From Alphaproteobacteria bacterium (GTDB lineage: Bacteria; Pseudomonadota; Alphaproteobacteria; RF32; CAG-239): a stretch of DNA of 55,629 nucleotides. The stretch covers positions 1 to 55,629 of the forward strand of contig JAFXPE010000010.1 in assembly GCA_017528205.1 (NCBI GenBank), in the 5' to 3' direction. The notes beneath the pieces were generated by a model. It made no database searches, was not told where the DNA came from, and saw only the letters and a program-made list of their open reading frames with translations. The position numbers were made by a program, and so were the translations under genes. Shown piece after piece: positions 54,501-55,629 of the stretch (positions are counted from its first letter, which is position 1; every line of letters starts with the position of its first letter).

Positions 54501-55629
54501 CATCAGATTATCGGCAATCGTGTTGTCGGCGCTAAACGGTGCTGCCGTAATGTTAACACCGGAGGTTATCGTACCGATAATCGCACCTAAATGTTCAACA
54601 TTGTGCGTCAAGGTTGCACCGGCCGACTTGTCTATGTTGGCATATGCGTTGCTATCCCAACTGCCGACGTGACTTTGCAGGTCAGATATATTTCCGGCGT
54701 TGGTTGCAATCTTGCTCGCAACGGTGTCACCTGCAGCCCAACCGCTGGTGTCACCAATCTTGTCGCCCAAGTTTTCAATATTATCAGCCAAACTCAAGCT
54801 TGCATCAACATTGTTATGACCGGAGTTAAGCGTACCGACATCTTCGGCCACATCAACAACCGCTTTATCAAGCTTCTGCATGTTTTCAGAAACACTCGAA
54901 CCGGTATCAATGTATTCGTGCGAGCCGCTGACATCATACGAGCCAATCTTATCGCCCAAATCTTCAACATTGGCTGTCAAGCTCATGCGAGTATCGATAT
55001 TATCATGTTCAGCCGTGGTGTCCCAAGTGCCGAGATGTCTCTTGATTTCATCTATGGCACCGCTACCCGAATCTATCATACCGTGCAAGCTCGTCAACTT
55101 GGTGGCCACATCACCGCCGGTAATCTTGCCGGCGCCATTGGCGTCAGACAAATTACCAATCGCGGTATCCAATTTTTCAAGGTTCTTAGCCACAGTGTTA
55201 CCAGTGGTGTCAAATGCACCACCGTTAATGTTGCCGTTGGTTTGAGCCGCCGGCTTCATTATGCCCAACTTATCGTCAAGGGTGGAGATATCCGACGCAA
55301 CATTATAAATTTGTGTATCCAAAGCACCAAGTTTACCCGCAACATCGGTAGCACTACCCATATAGTGTCCGGTTGCACCGGCAATATTGCCCAGCGTGGT
55401 ATTTATGGTACCGATACTGTCGGTATTGTTCTTGGTTTGAGTGTCAACCGCGCTGATTGCCGCTACCAAATTGCCGGCATTCTTCGCATAGTTGGTATTT
55501 GCCAACTCGCTCATAGTACCGATATTGCTTGTATTGGTGGCAATATTGCTTTCAGCAGTATCCATACGACCTTCAAGTGAATCTATATCGCCCTCAGCCG
55601 TACCCATACGAGTAGTCAAAGCGCTGATA
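51543..55629 (-). CDS. trimeric autotransporter adhesin (YadA-like), 5' end outside the window
   Basis: More than 1360 residues; the frame stays open to the window edge, so the signal peptide and head are missing. The last ~90 residues form the YadA anchor: a coiled coil (NDLNYKYKKLHHEFRAGMAS) and four beta strands ending in VTYSW, the C-terminal aromatic typical of BAM substrates. The stalk has many units of about 45-50 residues with LGxxIG and NxxxLD. The central part (about 53150-54000) is a beta-rich series with GKQVTI, DGNV and ADGKV-type turns. The protein forms a trimer on the cell surface for attachment. Confidence 0.9.
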   Translation of the reverse strand, partial: ISALTTRMGTAEGDIDSLEGRMDTAESNIATNTSNIGTMSELANTNYAKNAGNLVAAISAVDTQTKNNTDSIGTINTTLGNIAGATGHYMGSATDVAGKLGALDTQIYNVASDISTLDDKLGIMKPAAQTNGNINGGAFDTTGNTVAKNLEKLDTAIGNLSDANGAGKITGGDVATKLTSLHGMIDSGSGAIDEIKRHLGTWDTTAEHDNIDTRMSLTANVEDLGDKIGSYDVSGSHEYIDTGSSVSENMQKLDKAVVDVAEDVGTLNSGHNNVDASLSLADNIENLGDKIGDTSGWAAGDTVASKIATNAGNISDLQSHVGSWDSNAYANIDKSAGATLTHNVEHLGAIIGTITSGVNITAAPFSADNTIADNLMSLDDIIGNVAGVTIIDGDDVAEKLLSLNTKIDDASGSATAEAKAYTDSKLAGYDIDEHGNHVPVDMVIGNEAKTITIGDGEDKTAVIEIDKNSRSVEIATEAEDGDKFALDLDAINKKINLGAEDDSGDVKSGLEIDSQNEIIELLTSNDNTKRSSGIRIDNDDSDKQTIIIGSKDTAGGKDFGMTMISDFSEGGKSSVEIGGGNDKVTISEGGVETTGDVTSHGDLQVDGMANIGTENGKQVTIMNGNVYADGKVSSKTAIIGEHNGPQVAIAGGNVKADGKVTSESIETKTAQIDTSATIGKDGEPQVTIGGGDIGADGNIEAGGNIGADGNIEAGGNITAHGDLQVDGAATFGDANGKHVTIDDGTVTASESVVVGSIDGTNVTLGKDGSITSTGDNNTKVEIADGVITTTGSDGKQVIIGNGTVTADAINVDGIGADTGTFNEKVEVGSGDNKVTIADGGVSAANGTFKDGLSLGGETVNKIDTGTKPITSEYANADKAMATVATINATVGDAAGLTGANLSPKGEDGNATVADHLSSLNDAIGDRIYEGANVLDSGEKLTQSLTKLDNVVGKISKLSDENYKGLAKDAPDLTTAIEQVDNQVVQNMNNIGDMGNLTHNAISDKSDLADAMNSLAGNVEAGMGGKFDENGKWSAELKVPNKEDGSGFKPNYGSLTANKVTDALQNIMGNIGESQVLGDKVVNGVSAGNTVNENLAALNNTMGDVSGLNKELKNLTNGTNELPTTVVAALNNIDATLGRVHGLADKLKNAGKYNGNLAEGTTVEQHLTALDASIGNRAQISNDKGSNGYTLSGTPTIATALTAVASNIGTAADLGKVINGVNSQNTVNKNIAALNAAIGDVSVLQQGVYVAEATNVTDAVMQLDANIYRLDYQVNDLNYKYKKLHHEFRAGMASMAAMSALLPNPRAHGDTSLSLGTGAYSGHGAVAVGGFHHITDNLMLNAGVAWGNSNDASYRMGVTYSW
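53485..53556 (-). repeat. 36-bp tandem duplication in the adhesin
   Basis: Two copies of 36 bases (53485-53520 and 53521-53556) differ at two positions and code GADGNIEAGGNI twice in frame. It marks a recent small duplication in the beta-rich middle of the adhesin. Confidence 0.85.

Noticed and set aside
54591..55580. 329-codon + strand frame opposite the adhesin
   Set aside because: It lies fully within the adhesin, follows its repeat period and has no recognisable domain or ribosome site.

Overview
The window reads as a moderately AT-rich chromosome segment from a Gram-negative bacterium, most likely a host- or gut-associated alphaproteobacterium. Evidence: LpxC/BamB/BamD outer-membrane biogenesis genes, an lpxC-bamD-recN order, uvrC-pgsA, an OmpR/EnvZ pair and a class A RNase P RNA. 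The lineage is inferred from gene order and protein style; no rRNA gene is present to prove it.

Layout. (1) 1-1388: an AT-rich noncoding leader and an alpha/beta-hydrolase-like gene. (2) 1492-15407 (+): a tight operon of large exported membrane proteins with VirB6/TrbL-like cores, comparable with the five-fold VirB6 arrays of Rickettsiales. One member carries an N-terminal SleB-type hydrolase, another an N-terminal M23 peptidase, and one VirB6 core is split over two consecutive genes. (3) 15504-21776 (+): a double-HTH regulator, a repeat-rich coiled-coil/acidic protein, a small helical protein, a secretin-like lipoprotein and a single-pass membrane protein. (4) 21974-28667 (-): a nine-gene atpDCQRBEFAG operon, the layout of N-type rotary ATPases. 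(5) 28769-30060: mutT, a small secreted protein and a noncoding array of ~70-bp repeats. (6) 30085-38800 (-): envZ-like, ompR-like, pgsA, uvrC, recN, bamD and lpxC, followed by rnpB (38822-39236). (7) 39356-41119 (+): glmM and a small membrane protein. (8) 41183-45911 (-): der, bamB, a YfgM-like protein and a membrane protein; der has an in-frame TAG. (9) 46051-50845 (+): a GGDEF protein, an RNA uridine methyltransferase and transketolase. (10) 50910-55629 (-): a Skp-like protein and a trimeric autotransporter adhesin that runs off the window.

Working together: regions 2 and 3 look like one envelope-spanning machine: VirB6-like channel proteins, peptidoglycan-cutting domains to pass the wall, and a secretin-like lipoprotein for the outer membrane. 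No VirB4, VirB10, VirB11 or VirD4 homologue is visible here, so the machine is either incomplete in this window or of an unusual type. The remaining genes are mainly housekeeping (cell envelope, DNA repair, energy), several with odd low-complexity tails (BamD, PgsA).
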